From assembly GCA_036015235.1 (NCBI GenBank), contig CP107926.1, positions 6,323,501-6,387,500 on the forward strand: DNA of 64,000 nucleotides, given 5' to 3'. The DNA comes from Streptomyces sp. NBC_00433. Lineage in GTDB: Bacteria > Actinomycetota > Actinomycetes > Streptomycetales > Streptomycetaceae. This document shows positions 40,036-49,553 of this stretch, piece after piece. The position numbers and the translations under genes are program-made. Each line of letters opens with the position of its first letter. Positions within the stretch are counted from its first letter, which is position 1. The notes under the pieces were generated by a model, which did not search any database, was not told where the DNA came from, and saw nothing but the letters and a program-made list of their open reading frames with translations.

Positions 40036-42119
40036 GACGCCTCCCCGGGCCGCCCGGCCGCCGGGTCCTGCGTGCCGTCGCCAGGCTGCGCGGCGGGGGT
40101 GACCACGGCCAGCACCTGGTCCATCGCCACCGTCGAACCCGCGCTGACGTCGATCTCGGTCACCGTCCCGTCGTGCGGGGCGGTGATCACGTGCTCCATC
40201 TTCATCGCCTCCACCACCAGCAGGCTCTGCCCTGCCACCACGTCCTCGCCCTTGGCGACCTTCACCACGGTGACCGTGCCCGGCATCGGCGCGGTCAGCG
40301 CGCCGCCGCCCGCACCCAGCGCGGCCCCCCGCAGGGCCGCGGCGACCGGGTCGTACGGCTGCACCCACCAGCTCTCGCCGTCCCGGCCCAGCCACTGGCC
40401 GGCCCGGAAGAAGGTGTGCACCAGGCCGCCGGTGTGCAGCCGCGCCCGCGGCCCGTCGAGGGTGACCGTGGCCGCCGTCGCGGGGCCGTCCCCGATCCGC
40501 ACCTCGCCCTGCCTGACCCGCACCGCCACCGGCTCGTGGCCCGGCACCCGCAGGTGGTGCACGGTCCAGGCCGCCTCGCCGCCGAGCCGCCAGCCGCTGG
40601 GCACCGAGAACGGATCGGTCCAGCCCTCCGGTCCCGGCGGCGGGGCCAGCGCCGCCTGCCGCAGCAGCGCCCCGGCCGCGTAGACCTCGTCGGGCACGCC
40701 GTCCGGCACCAGCGCGGCGGCCTCCCGCTCGATCAGCCCGGTGTCCAACTCGCCCGCCACTACCGCCGGATGCCCGAGCAGCCGCCGCAGGAAGGCCGTG
40801 TTGGTGTCCAGCCCCAGCACCACCGTCTCCGCCAGCGCCGCCCGCAGCCGCCGCAATGCCGTGGCCCGGTCGGGGCCGTGGGCGATCACCTTGGCCAGCA
40901 TGGGGTCGTAGGCGGTGCCGACCTCGGTGCCCGCCAGCAGGCCGGAGTCCACCCGCACCCCCGGCCGCCCGGCCGGTTCGTGCAGCGCCAGCACCGGTCC
41001 CGCCGAGGGCAGGAAGTCGATCCGGCCGTCGCCTGCCCTGGCGGTCTCCGCACAGATCCGCGCCTCGACCGCATGACCGGTGAGCGTCACGTCCTGCTGG
41101 CCGAAGTCCAGCGGTTCGCCGGCCGCCACCCGCAACTGCCAGGCCACCAGGTCCAGTCCGGTGACCAGCTCGGTCACCGGATGCTCGACCTGCAGCCGGG
41201 TGTTCATCTCCATGAAGAAATACGCCGACGGGTCGGCTCCCGGCACGATGAACTCCACCGTCCCCGCCCCGGTGTAGCCGCAGGACCTGGCCGCCTGCAC
41301 CGCGGCCTCGCCCATCGCCGCCCGGGTCGCCGGGTCGAGCAGCACCGAGGGCGCCTCCTCGATCACCTTCTGGTGCCGCCGCTGCAACGAGCACTCCCGC
41401 TCGCCCAGGTGCACCACATGGCCGTGGGCGTCGGCCAGCACCTGGATCTCGATGTGCCGCGGCCGGTCGATCCAGCGCTCGACCAGCAGGGTGTCGTCGC
41501 CGAACGACCCCACGGCCTCGCGCCGGGCCGCGGCGATCTCCTCGGCCAGCGCCGCCTCGTCCCGCACCAGGCGCATGCCCTTGCCGCCGCCGCCCGCGGA
41601 CGGCTTGAGCAGCACCGGCAGCCCGATCTCCCGGGCGGCCGCGGCCAACTCCGCGTCGGTGAGCCCGCTTCCAGTGCTGCCGGGCACCACCGGCACACCC
41701 GCGGCCCGCACCGTCTCCTTGGCCCGGATCTTGTCGCCCATCAGCTCGATCGCGTCGGCCGGCGGCCCGATGAAGACCAGCCCCGCCTCGGCGCAGGCCC
41801 TGGCGAAGCCGGCATTCTCGGCGAGGAAGCCGTAGCCGGGGTGGACGGCCCCGGCGCCGACGGCCACGGCGGCCCGCACCTGCTCGGCAGCCGACAGGTA
41901 ACTCCCCACCCGCACCGCGGTGTCGGCCTCCCGCACATGCCGGGCGTCGGCGTCGGCCTCGGTGAAGGCGGCGGCCGACCGCACGCCCAGCTCGCGCAGG
42001 GTGCGGATGATCCGGACGGCGATCTCGCCGCGGTTGGCGACCAGGACGGTGCCGAAGGGGGCGCCCGCGGCGGCGGTGGCGCCGTCCTGGCCGGTGGCGG
42101 TGGACTTGCTGCTGGTCAT
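40032..42119 (-). CDS. acyl-CoA carboxylase alpha subunit (biotin carboxylase + BCCP)
   Basis: 695 residues from ATG 42119. The biotin carboxylase part (about 22-470) shows VLVANRGEIAVRI, the ATP-grasp loop SAGGGGKGM, ERECSLQRRHQKVIEEAP and FMEMNTRLQVEHPVTE. A linker/BT-type region follows, and the C-terminal biotinyl domain carries VEAMKMEH with the biotinylated Lys near residue 655. It carboxylates its own biotin with bicarbonate and ATP, and works with the carboxyltransferase encoded just upstream (8-bp gap). In this setting the substrate is most likely 3-methylcrotonyl-CoA, but propionyl- or acetyl-CoA cannot be excluded from sequence alone. Confidence 0.93.
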   Translation of the reverse strand: MTSSKSTATGQDGATAAAGAPFGTVLVANRGEIAVRIIRTLRELGVRSAAAFTEADADARHVREADTAVRVGSYLSAAEQVRAAVAVGAGAVHPGYGFLAENAGFARACAEAGLVFIGPPADAIELMGDKIRAKETVRAAGVPVVPGSTGSGLTDAELAAAAREIGLPVLLKPSAGGGGKGMRLVRDEAALAEEIAAARREAVGSFGDDTLLVERWIDRPRHIEIQVLADAHGHVVHLGERECSLQRRHQKVIEEAPSVLLDPATRAAMGEAAVQAARSCGYTGAGTVEFIVPGADPSAYFFMEMNTRLQVEHPVTELVTGLDLVAWQLRVAAGEPLDFGQQDVTLTGHAVEARICAETARAGDGRIDFLPSAGPVLALHEPAGRPGVRVDSGLLAGTEVGTAYDPMLAKVIAHGPDRATALRRLRAALAETVVLGLDTNTAFLRRLLGHPAVVAGELDTGLIEREAAALVPDGVPDEVYAAGALLRQAALAPPPGPEGWTDPFSVPSGWRLGGEAAWTVHHLRVPGHEPVAVRVRQGEVRIGDGPATAATVTLDGPRARLHTGGLVHTFFRAGQWLGRDGESWWVQPYDPVAAALRGAALGAGGGALTAPMPGTVTVVKVAKGEDVVAGQSLLVVEAMKMEHVITAPHDGTVTEIDVSAGSTVAMDQVLAVVTPAAQPGDGTQDPAAGRPGEAS

Positions 42120-42127
42120 CACGGCCC

Positions 42128-43756
<1,629 letters not shown>

Positions 43757-43787
43757 GGTTCGGCCCCCCGGTGGTGCGAATGAGGAT

Positions 43788-43831
43788 GTTAGCGAGCGTT
43801 AACTGATGACACCACGTTAACGCTCGCTAAC
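43788..43831. promoter_or_regulatory. double TetR operator in the divergent spacer
   Basis: GTTAGCGAGCGTTAAC (43788-43803) and its exact reverse complement GTTAACGCTCGCTAAC (43816-43831), separated by 12 bp. Each 16-mer is itself an imperfect palindrome (GTTA...TAAC), so this looks like two operator sites controlling both the carboxylase operon and the TetR gene. Confidence 0.9.
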
Positions 43832-43846
43832 AGGATTGTCTAGACT
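43818..43846 (+). promoter_or_regulatory. candidate promoter of the TetR gene (short or no leader)
   Basis: TTAACG (43818-43823) and TAGACT (43841-43846) are 17 bp apart, a vegetative-type -35/-10 pair. The -10 ends 7 bp before ATG 43854, which lacks a ribosome binding site, so the transcript is probably leaderless. The -35 overlaps the right operator half. Confidence 0.6.
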
Positions 43847-43853
43847 CGATCCC

Positions 43854-44465
43854 ATGAACTCGACGAACACGGCGGTCAGCCGCCGCGACCAGATCCTCAG
43901 GGAGGCCGCGCGGCTGTTCGCCGAGCGCGGCTTCCACGGTGTGGGGGTGGACGAGATAGGTGCCGCGGTCGGCATCAGCGGCCCGGGGCTCTACCGGCAC
44001 TTCGCGGGCAAGGACGCCATGCTCGCCGAGTTGCTGGTCGGGATCAGCGGCCGGCTGCTGACCGCGGGCAAGCGGCGGGTGGCGGAGGCGGCGGATCCCG
44101 AGGCGGCGCTCGACGCGCTGATCCGCGGCCACATCGAGTTCGCGATCGACGACCGCCCGCTGATCACCCTGCACGACCGGGAGCTCGACCGGCTGCGCGA
44201 GTCCGACCGCAAGCTGGTCCGCCAGCTCCAGCGCCAGTATGTGGAGGAGTGGGTGGCCGTGGTCGCCCGCGTCCATCCCGGCGCGACGGAGCGCGAGGCG
44301 CGGGCCGCCGTCCACGCGGTCTTCGGCCTGCTGAATTCGACGCCCCACCTGGGGGCCCAGTCCAGCCTCCCGGGCCGCAGGGAGATGTCGGAGCTGCTGC
44401 GCAGGCTGGCGCTGGGCGCCCTGGGTGCCCTGGACAGCACCGCGGACTGGCGGGTAACTTACTGA
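43854..44465 (+). CDS. TetR-family regulator of the acyl-CoA catabolic genes
   Basis: 203 residues from ATG 43854 (an in-frame TTG 18 bp upstream is less likely). The N-terminal TetR helix-turn-helix (about 15-60) reads RDQILREAARLFAERGFHGVGVDEIGAAVGISGPGLYRHFAGKD (in fragments: ERGFHGVGVDEIG, GPGLYRHFAGKDAM). The helical ligand-binding domain (about 70-200) has no signature that identifies its effector; an acyl-CoA is the natural guess. It is divergent from the carboxylase operon and just upstream of another acyl-CoA dehydrogenase, with two operator palindromes in between, so it probably represses both directions. Confidence 0.92.
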   Translation: MNSTNTAVSRRDQILREAARLFAERGFHGVGVDEIGAAVGISGPGLYRHFAGKDAMLAELLVGISGRLLTAGKRRVAEAADPEAALDALIRGHIEFAIDDRPLITLHDRELDRLRESDRKLVRQLQRQYVEEWVAVVARVHPGATEREARAAVHAVFGLLNSTPHLGAQSSLPGRREMSELLRRLALGALGALDSTADWRVTY

Positions 44466-44524
44466 GCGCTTGCTTATCACCAGAGAGCAGCGGTCAGTCA
44501 CCACTCGCCGACGGGAGGCGCGCT

Positions 44525-45682
44525 GTGCGTCGTACGGTGTTCAACGAGGACCACGAAGCATTCCGCGGGACGATACGCGCCTTCATCGAGGCCGAGGTCG
44601 TCCCCGTGTACGACGAGTGGCTGGCCGCGGGGCAGGCTCCGCGTGACTTCTACTACAAGCTCGGTGAGCTGGGCGTCTTCGGTATCGAGGTGCCCGAGGA
44701 ATTCGGCGGCGCCGGCGAGGAGAGCTTCAAGTTCCAGGCCGTCCTCAGCGAGGAGTGCGCCCGCGCCGGAGTCAGCTTCGGCGGCAGCAGCGTGCACACC
44801 GGGCTGTGCCTGCCGTATGTGACGGCCTACGCCACCGACGAGCAGAAGAAGCGCTGGTTGCCCGGCTTCGCCACCGGCGAGACGATGTTCGCCATCGCGA
44901 TGACCGAGCCGGGCACCGGCTCGGACCTGGCAGGGATGAAGACCACCGCCAAGCTCTCCGCCGACGGCACCCACTACGTGCTCAACGGCGCCAAGACCTT
45001 CATCACCGGCGGTGTCCACGCCGACCGCGTCATCGTCTGCGCCCGCACCGCGCCGGCCACCGCGGAGGACCGCAGGGCGGGCATCTCCCTCTTCGTGGTC
45101 GACACGAAGTCCGCGGGCTACGTGATCGGCCGCAAACTCGACAAGCTCGGCCTGAAGGCCTCCGACACCGCGGAGCTGTCCTTCTCCGACGTCAAGGTGC
45201 CGCTGGACGACCTGCTCGGCGAGGAGGGCAAGGGCTTCTCCTACCTCGGCCAGAACCTCCCCCAGGAGCGGCTGGCCATCGCGGTCGGCGCCTACGCGCA
45301 GGCCGCCGCGGCGATCCGCTTCGCCCAGGCTTACGTCCAGGACCGGACCGTCTTCGGCAAGACCGTCGCGTCCTTCCAGAACACCAAGTTCGAGCTGGCC
45401 GCATGCAAGGCCGAGGTGGACGCCGCCGAGGCCGTCGTCGACCGCGCGCTGGACGCCCACGACCGGCGCGAGCTGACGGCCGCGGACGCCGCGTCCGCGA
45501 AGCTGTTCTGCACCGAGGTCGCCGCCCGGGTGATCGACCGCTGCCTGCAGCTGCACGGTGGGTACGGTTACATGAACGAGTACCCGATCGCGCGCCTGTA
45601 CGCCGACAACCGCGTGAACCGCATCTACGGCGGCACCAGCGAGGTCATGAAGTCGATCATCGCCAAGTCGATGGGCCTGTGA
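44525..45682 (+). CDS. acyl-CoA dehydrogenase
   Basis: 385 residues from GTG 44525, with GGGAGG about 8 bp upstream. It shows the full ACAD pattern: ELGVFGIEVPEEFGGAGEE, FAIAMTEPGTGSDLAGM, FITGGVHADRVIVCART, QDRTVFGKTVASFQNTKFELA (in part) and the C-terminal QLHGGYGYMNEYPIARLYAD plus GGTSEVMKSIIAKSMGL. It oxidises an acyl-CoA of unknown chain, with electrons to ETF. It differs from the enzyme at 37787, so the locus has two ACADs. The stop overlaps the start of the thioesterase gene (GTGA), indicating a two-gene operon behind TetR. Confidence 0.92.
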   Translation: MRRTVFNEDHEAFRGTIRAFIEAEVVPVYDEWLAAGQAPRDFYYKLGELGVFGIEVPEEFGGAGEESFKFQAVLSEECARAGVSFGGSSVHTGLCLPYVTAYATDEQKKRWLPGFATGETMFAIAMTEPGTGSDLAGMKTTAKLSADGTHYVLNGAKTFITGGVHADRVIVCARTAPATAEDRRAGISLFVVDTKSAGYVIGRKLDKLGLKASDTAELSFSDVKVPLDDLLGEEGKGFSYLGQNLPQERLAIAVGAYAQAAAAIRFAQAYVQDRTVFGKTVASFQNTKFELAACKAEVDAAEAVVDRALDAHDRRELTAADAASAKLFCTEVAARVIDRCLQLHGGYGYMNEYPIARLYADNRVNRIYGGTSEVMKSIIAKSMGL

Positions 45683-46563
45683 GCGAACTGAACGAGCCTC
45701 TTGAAGCCCTGCTCGACCTGCTCGACCTGGAGCGGATCGAGCAGGACATCTTCCGCGGGGTCAGCCGCACGGCTGTCGTGCCGCGGGTCTTCGGCGGCCA
45801 GGTGGCCGCGCAGGCCCTGGTCGCGGCCGGCCGCACCGTCCCCGAGGAGCGCGGCGCGCACTCGCTGCACGCGTATTTCCTGCGCCCGGGCGATCCAGGG
45901 GCGCCGATCGTCTACCAGGTCGACCGCATCCGCGACGGCCGCTCCTTCACCACCCGGCGGGTGGTGGCGGTCCAGCACGGCCAGCCGATCTTCCACCTCT
46001 CCGCCTCCTTCCAGACCGCCGAGGAGGGTCTGGAGCACCAGGAGCCGATGCCGCAAGCGCCCGACCCCGAGACGCTGCCCGAGGCGGCTGAGCTGCTGCC
46101 GGCCCACGCCGACAAATTCCCCGACCCCAGCGTGATCGACCGGCTGCTCGAAGCCCGCGCCGCCGTCGACCTCCGCTATGTCGAGGACCCGCCGTTCCTG
46201 ACCGCGGGCACCGCCCGCGAACCGCGCTCGCAGGTCTGGTTCCGCACCCGCGGCAAGCTGGCCGACGACCCGCTGCTGCACGTCTGCCTGGCCACGTATG
46301 TCTCGGACATGACGCTGCTGGACTCGGTGCTGCTCGCCCACGGCCGCGGCGGTTGGGCGGTCGGCGACGTGGTCGGCGCCAGCCTGGACCATGCCATGTG
46401 GTTCCACCGGCCCTTCCGCGCCGACGAGTGGCTGCTCTACGACCAGCAGAGCCCGTCCGCCTCCGGCGGGCGGGGCCTGGCCTCGGCCCGTATCTACACC
46501 CAGGACGGCAGGCTGGCCGTCTCGGTGATCCAGGAGGGCCTGGTCCGCATTCCGCGCGCCTGA
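45679..46563 (+). CDS. acyl-CoA thioesterase II (TesB-like)
   Basis: 294 residues from GTG 45679, overlapping the previous stop. A double hot-dog fold: the N-terminal half has PRVFGGQVAAQALVAAGRTV, HSLHAYFLRPGD and RDGRSFTTRRVVAVQHG; the C-terminal half has LATYVSDMTLLDSVL (with the Asp of the catalytic Asp-Thr-Gln triad), SLDHAMWFHRPFRADEWLLYDQ and ARIYTQDGRLAVSVIQEGL. It hydrolyses acyl-CoA to free acid and CoA in the cytoplasm. Coupled to the acyl-CoA dehydrogenase gene, it may relieve build-up of CoA esters during branched-chain or fatty acid catabolism. Confidence 0.95.
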   Translation: MSELNEPLEALLDLLDLERIEQDIFRGVSRTAVVPRVFGGQVAAQALVAAGRTVPEERGAHSLHAYFLRPGDPGAPIVYQVDRIRDGRSFTTRRVVAVQHGQPIFHLSASFQTAEEGLEHQEPMPQAPDPETLPEAAELLPAHADKFPDPSVIDRLLEARAAVDLRYVEDPPFLTAGTAREPRSQVWFRTRGKLADDPLLHVCLATYVSDMTLLDSVLLAHGRGGWAVGDVVGASLDHAMWFHRPFRADEWLLYDQQSPSASGGRGLASARIYTQDGRLAVSVIQEGLVRIPRA

Positions 46564-46624
46564 GGGCGCGGATCGAGGCGCGGGCGGATGCGATCGCGGG
46601 GGCGGAGCCGGCGGGGCGCCCGGG

Positions 46625-47257
46625 TCAGGCCGCCTCGGCGGCCGGGCCGACCGGCAGCGCGGCGAAGTCCCCGCCGAGCTGGACCGCACACTCGCGCAGC
46701 CCCTCCAACCCGTGGCCGCCCGACGGCAGCGCGCACGGCGGCGCCTGCGCGCCGGGGCCGTTGCGCACCTCGACCAGCAGGTCCCCGTCGGCCCGCCGGA
46801 CCAGCACCCGGGTCCTGGCGCCGGGTGCGTGCTTGCGCACATTGGTGAGCGCTTCCTGCACGATGCGGTAGGCGGCGTGCTGCACCTCGGCGGGCGGCGC
46901 GCCGCCGTCGTCGTCCGTGCCGTCCGCCACCCCGTCCAGCTCGCCGTGCGTCCGCGGCCCCGCCGCGGCGACCAGCGCCGGGATACCTGCCAGCTCAGGG
47001 CCTGCGGCCAGTTCCCGCCCCGACGTCGCCGACAGCCGCAGCAGGCCGACCATCCGCCGCAGCTCCTCCAGCGCGTCCCGGCTCAGCTCCCTCACGGCCC
47101 CGGCCGCGGCGCGCGCCTGCGGGCCCTCGGCCGTCACTTCGAGCGCGCCGGACTGCACGGCGATCAGGCTGAGGCGGTGGGCCACCGTGTCGTGCATCCG
47201 GCGGGCCAGCCTGGTCCGCTCCCTGACGACCGCCTGCTCCGCCGCCAGCTGAACCAC
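46625..47257 (-). CDS. short soluble NarL-type histidine kinase without sensor domain
   Basis: 210 residues from GTG 47257. Only the transmitter remains: a HisKA_3 dimerisation domain with RLARRMHDTVAHRLSLI (phospho-His in HDTVAHRL, about residue 22) and a HATPase_c domain with N-box EALTNVRKHAPGAR, and GGHGLEGLRECAVQLGG as the G-box. No membrane helix or input domain precedes it, the ATP-lid region is short, and no response regulator gene is next to it. It could be an authentic soluble orphan kinase or the surviving 3' part of a longer gene; the upstream sequence (47258-47343) does not extend the frame convincingly. The partner is unknown. Confidence 0.75.
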   Translation of the reverse strand: MVQLAAEQAVVRERTRLARRMHDTVAHRLSLIAVQSGALEVTAEGPQARAAAGAVRELSRDALEELRRMVGLLRLSATSGRELAAGPELAGIPALVAAAGPRTHGELDGVADGTDDDGGAPPAEVQHAAYRIVQEALTNVRKHAPGARTRVLVRRADGDLLVEVRNGPGAQAPPCALPSGGHGLEGLRECAVQLGGDFAALPVGPAAEAA

Positions 47258-47343
47258 GGCTCCGCCTGCCTTCCTCGACCTCCTTCACTGATCGTAACGA
47301 GGGATCGGGGGCACGTCAGGTCCGCGCGGACCTCGACGCAGCG

Positions 47344-48147
47344 TCAGGCGGGCTGCGGGAGGCCCGCCGCGGCCAGCAGGTAGGCGGTCATCGGCGCGTA
47401 GTGGTGCGGCGGCACGTTGTCGTCCAGCGGTACCGTCACCAGCAGGCTGCCCTCGGCCTCGCCGACGAAGAGCGCCGGGTCGTTGCAGTCGGCGAAGCCG
47501 ACCGTGTCGATGCCGCGGCCGCCGGCGCAGCCGGCCCAGCCGTGGTCGGCGACCACCAGGTCGGGCGGCGCCTGGCCGTCCCGCTCCAGCGCCGCGAGGA
47601 TCTCCCGCATCGGGTCGGGCGAGTGGGTGTGCACCAGCCCGCCGGCCCGGTGCAGCATGGAGACCGCGGCAAGGTGCCGGATCTCGCCGCCGTCCGCGTA
47701 GAGGTGCTCGGCCGGCGTGACCAGGGTGCAGCCCGCCGCCCGCAGCGCGGCGGCCAGCTCGTGGTGCACCGCGTAGAGGCCCGCCGGGTGCCCGGTGGCC
47801 AGCAGCACCCGGGAGCGGTTCTCCACCGCCTTGTGCAGCACCACGGCCATCCGGTCCAGCGCGTCCACCGTCAGCTCGGGGTCTATCGTGTCCTGCCCGC
47901 TGCGGTACCCCGCGTCGGGCACCACCCCGCAGCGCTCCGCCATCAGGTCGAGAACGGCGTCCCGGTCCGTCCACCGGCTGCCGAGGTCGAGCCCGAACCA
48001 GTAGTAGCGGTTGCCCTCCGCCAGCTCCCGGTAGTGGTCGAGGTTGTTCTCCCGGCTGGTGGCGACGTCCCCGGCGATCCGGGTGCGTATCAGGTGGGAG
48101 ACGAGGGCGCGGCGGGTGGGCGCGGCAGCGGCGGGATCCTTGGGCAT
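47344..48147 (-). CDS. phosphatase-family protein (Streptomyces conserved)
   Basis: 267 residues from ATG 48147. It matches the actinobacterial proteins simply named phosphatase: RALVSHLIRTRIAGDVATSRENN near the start, YRSGQDTIDPELTVDAL, LLATGHPAGLYAVHHELAAALRAAGC, GGLVHTHSPDPMREIL and DLVVADHGWAGCAGGRGIDTVGFADCNDPALFVGEAEG (fragments VVADHGWAG and GFADCNDPALF). The substrate is not known. No signal peptide is seen. It is divergent from the agmatinase gene across a 242-bp spacer that contains no other gene. The family link rests on recalled similarity rather than a classical phosphatase motif. Confidence 0.78.
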   Translation of the reverse strand: MPKDPAAAAPTRRALVSHLIRTRIAGDVATSRENNLDHYRELAEGNRYYWFGLDLGSRWTDRDAVLDLMAERCGVVPDAGYRSGQDTIDPELTVDALDRMAVVLHKAVENRSRVLLATGHPAGLYAVHHELAAALRAAGCTLVTPAEHLYADGGEIRHLAAVSMLHRAGGLVHTHSPDPMREILAALERDGQAPPDLVVADHGWAGCAGGRGIDTVGFADCNDPALFVGEAEGSLLVTVPLDDNVPPHHYAPMTAYLLAAAGLPQPA

Positions 48148-48389
48148 GGGGACATTGTCCCGCCCCGACGCGCCCGTGAGCGACCTCCCGCGGATCGACG
48201 CCGAGGCGTAATAGACCAGGCCGATGTGCGGAAACGTACATTTCGGGGACTTCCGGCGACGGCGTACGGTCGGCCGGACCCGCACCGCACGCGGACCGCG
48301 CGACCAGCGCACGCGGCGGGACGGCCGTGCCCCGCGGAAACCACCGCGGCAGGCGGCCACCGCACAAGCCACGCAGAAAGGCAGCCACC

Positions 48390-49349
48390 ATGAGCAGCGC
48401 ACAGCCGCGCGGCCCCGTCGACTCCTCGCGCGTCCCGCGCTACGCGGGCCCCGCGACCTTCGCCCGCCTGCCCCGTCTGGACGAGGTCGGCGCCGCCGAC
48501 GTCGCCGTGGTCGGCGTCCCCTTCGACAGCGGGGTGTCCTACCGCCCCGGCGCCCGTTTCGGCGGCAACGCGATCCGCGAGGCCTCCCGGCTGCTGCGGC
48601 CGTACAACCCCGCCCAGGACGCCTCGCCCTTCGCCCTCGCCCAGGTCGCGGACGCCGGCGACATCGCGGTGAACCCGTTCGACATCGGCGAGGCCGTGGA
48701 GACCGTGCAGGCGGCGGCCGACGACCTGCTCGGCACCGGGGCCCGGCTGATGACCCTCGGCGGCGACCACACGATCGCGCTGCCCCTGCTGCGGGCCGTC
48801 GCCCGCAGGCACGGCCCGGTGGCGCTGCTGCACTTCGACGCCCACCTGGACACCTGGGACACCTACTTCGGCGCCGCCTACACCCACGGCACGCCCTTCC
48901 GCCGGGCGGTCGAGGAGGGCATCCTCGACACCTCGGCGCTGTCCCACGTCGGCACCCGCGGCCCGCTGTACGGGCGCAAGGACCTGGACGACGACGAGCG
49001 GATGGGCTTCGGGATCGTGACCTCCGCCGACGTCATGCGCCGCGGCGTGGACGAGGTCGCCCAGCAGCTCAGGGAGCGCATCGGCGACCGGCCGCTCTAC
49101 ATCTCGGTCGACATCGACGTCCTCGACCCCGCCCACGCGCCCGGCACCGGCACCCCCGAGGCGGGCGGCCTCACCTCGCGCGAGCTGCTGGAGATCCTGC
49201 GCGGCCTGGCCGGCTGCCGGCTGGTCTCCGCCGACGTGGTCGAGGTCGCCCCGGCCTACGACCACGCCGAGATCACCTCGGTCGCGGCCTCCCACACCGC
49301 CTACGAGCTGACCACGATCATGGCCCGGCAGATCGCCGCCGCCCGCTGA
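48390..49349 (+). CDS. speB: agmatinase / ureohydrolase
   Basis: 319 residues from ATG 48390 with GAAAGG upstream. An arginase-fold Mn enzyme: VGVPFDSGVSYRPGARFG, metal ligands in TLGGDHTIALP, LLHFDAHLDTWDTYFG and ISVDIDVLDPAHAPGTGTPEAGGLTSREL (fragments FDAHLD and DIDVLDP). It splits agmatine to putrescine and urea, or a related guanidino acid such as guanidinobutyrate; sequence alone does not fix the substrate. The preceding spacer has a promoter-like stretch (48230-48260) shared with the divergent phosphatase gene. No polyamine genes are adjacent. Confidence 0.93.
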   Translation: MSSAQPRGPVDSSRVPRYAGPATFARLPRLDEVGAADVAVVGVPFDSGVSYRPGARFGGNAIREASRLLRPYNPAQDASPFALAQVADAGDIAVNPFDIGEAVETVQAAADDLLGTGARLMTLGGDHTIALPLLRAVARRHGPVALLHFDAHLDTWDTYFGAAYTHGTPFRRAVEEGILDTSALSHVGTRGPLYGRKDLDDDERMGFGIVTSADVMRRGVDEVAQQLRERIGDRPLYISVDIDVLDPAHAPGTGTPEAGGLTSRELLEILRGLAGCRLVSADVVEVAPAYDHAEITSVAASHTAYELTTIMARQIAAAR

Positions 49350-49410
49350 GTCCGCCGCCCGTCGCCCCCGGGGCCCCTGCCCGCCGCACCGGATCACCCG
49401 AAGGGATTAG

Positions 49411-49442
49411 GACCAATGTCGCACTCGCTTGCGACCTTGGTC
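49411..49442. promoter_or_regulatory. inverted repeat upstream of the ABC exporter
   Basis: GACCAATGTCGCA (49411-49423) and TGCGACCTTGGTC (49430-49442) are inverted copies with one mismatch and a 6-bp spacer, about 110 bp before the exporter start. The form suits a TetR/MarR-type operator; no regulator gene is adjacent. Confidence 0.65.
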
Positions 49443-49553
49443 GTTGGATTGTTGCAGGAGGATGAAACGTGCAGCCGGGCGCGTTGCATCCTCGGAGCGG
49501 CAGGCCGACAGGCCGACAGGGGACGGACGGCAGACGATGGGGTGGAGGACCGC

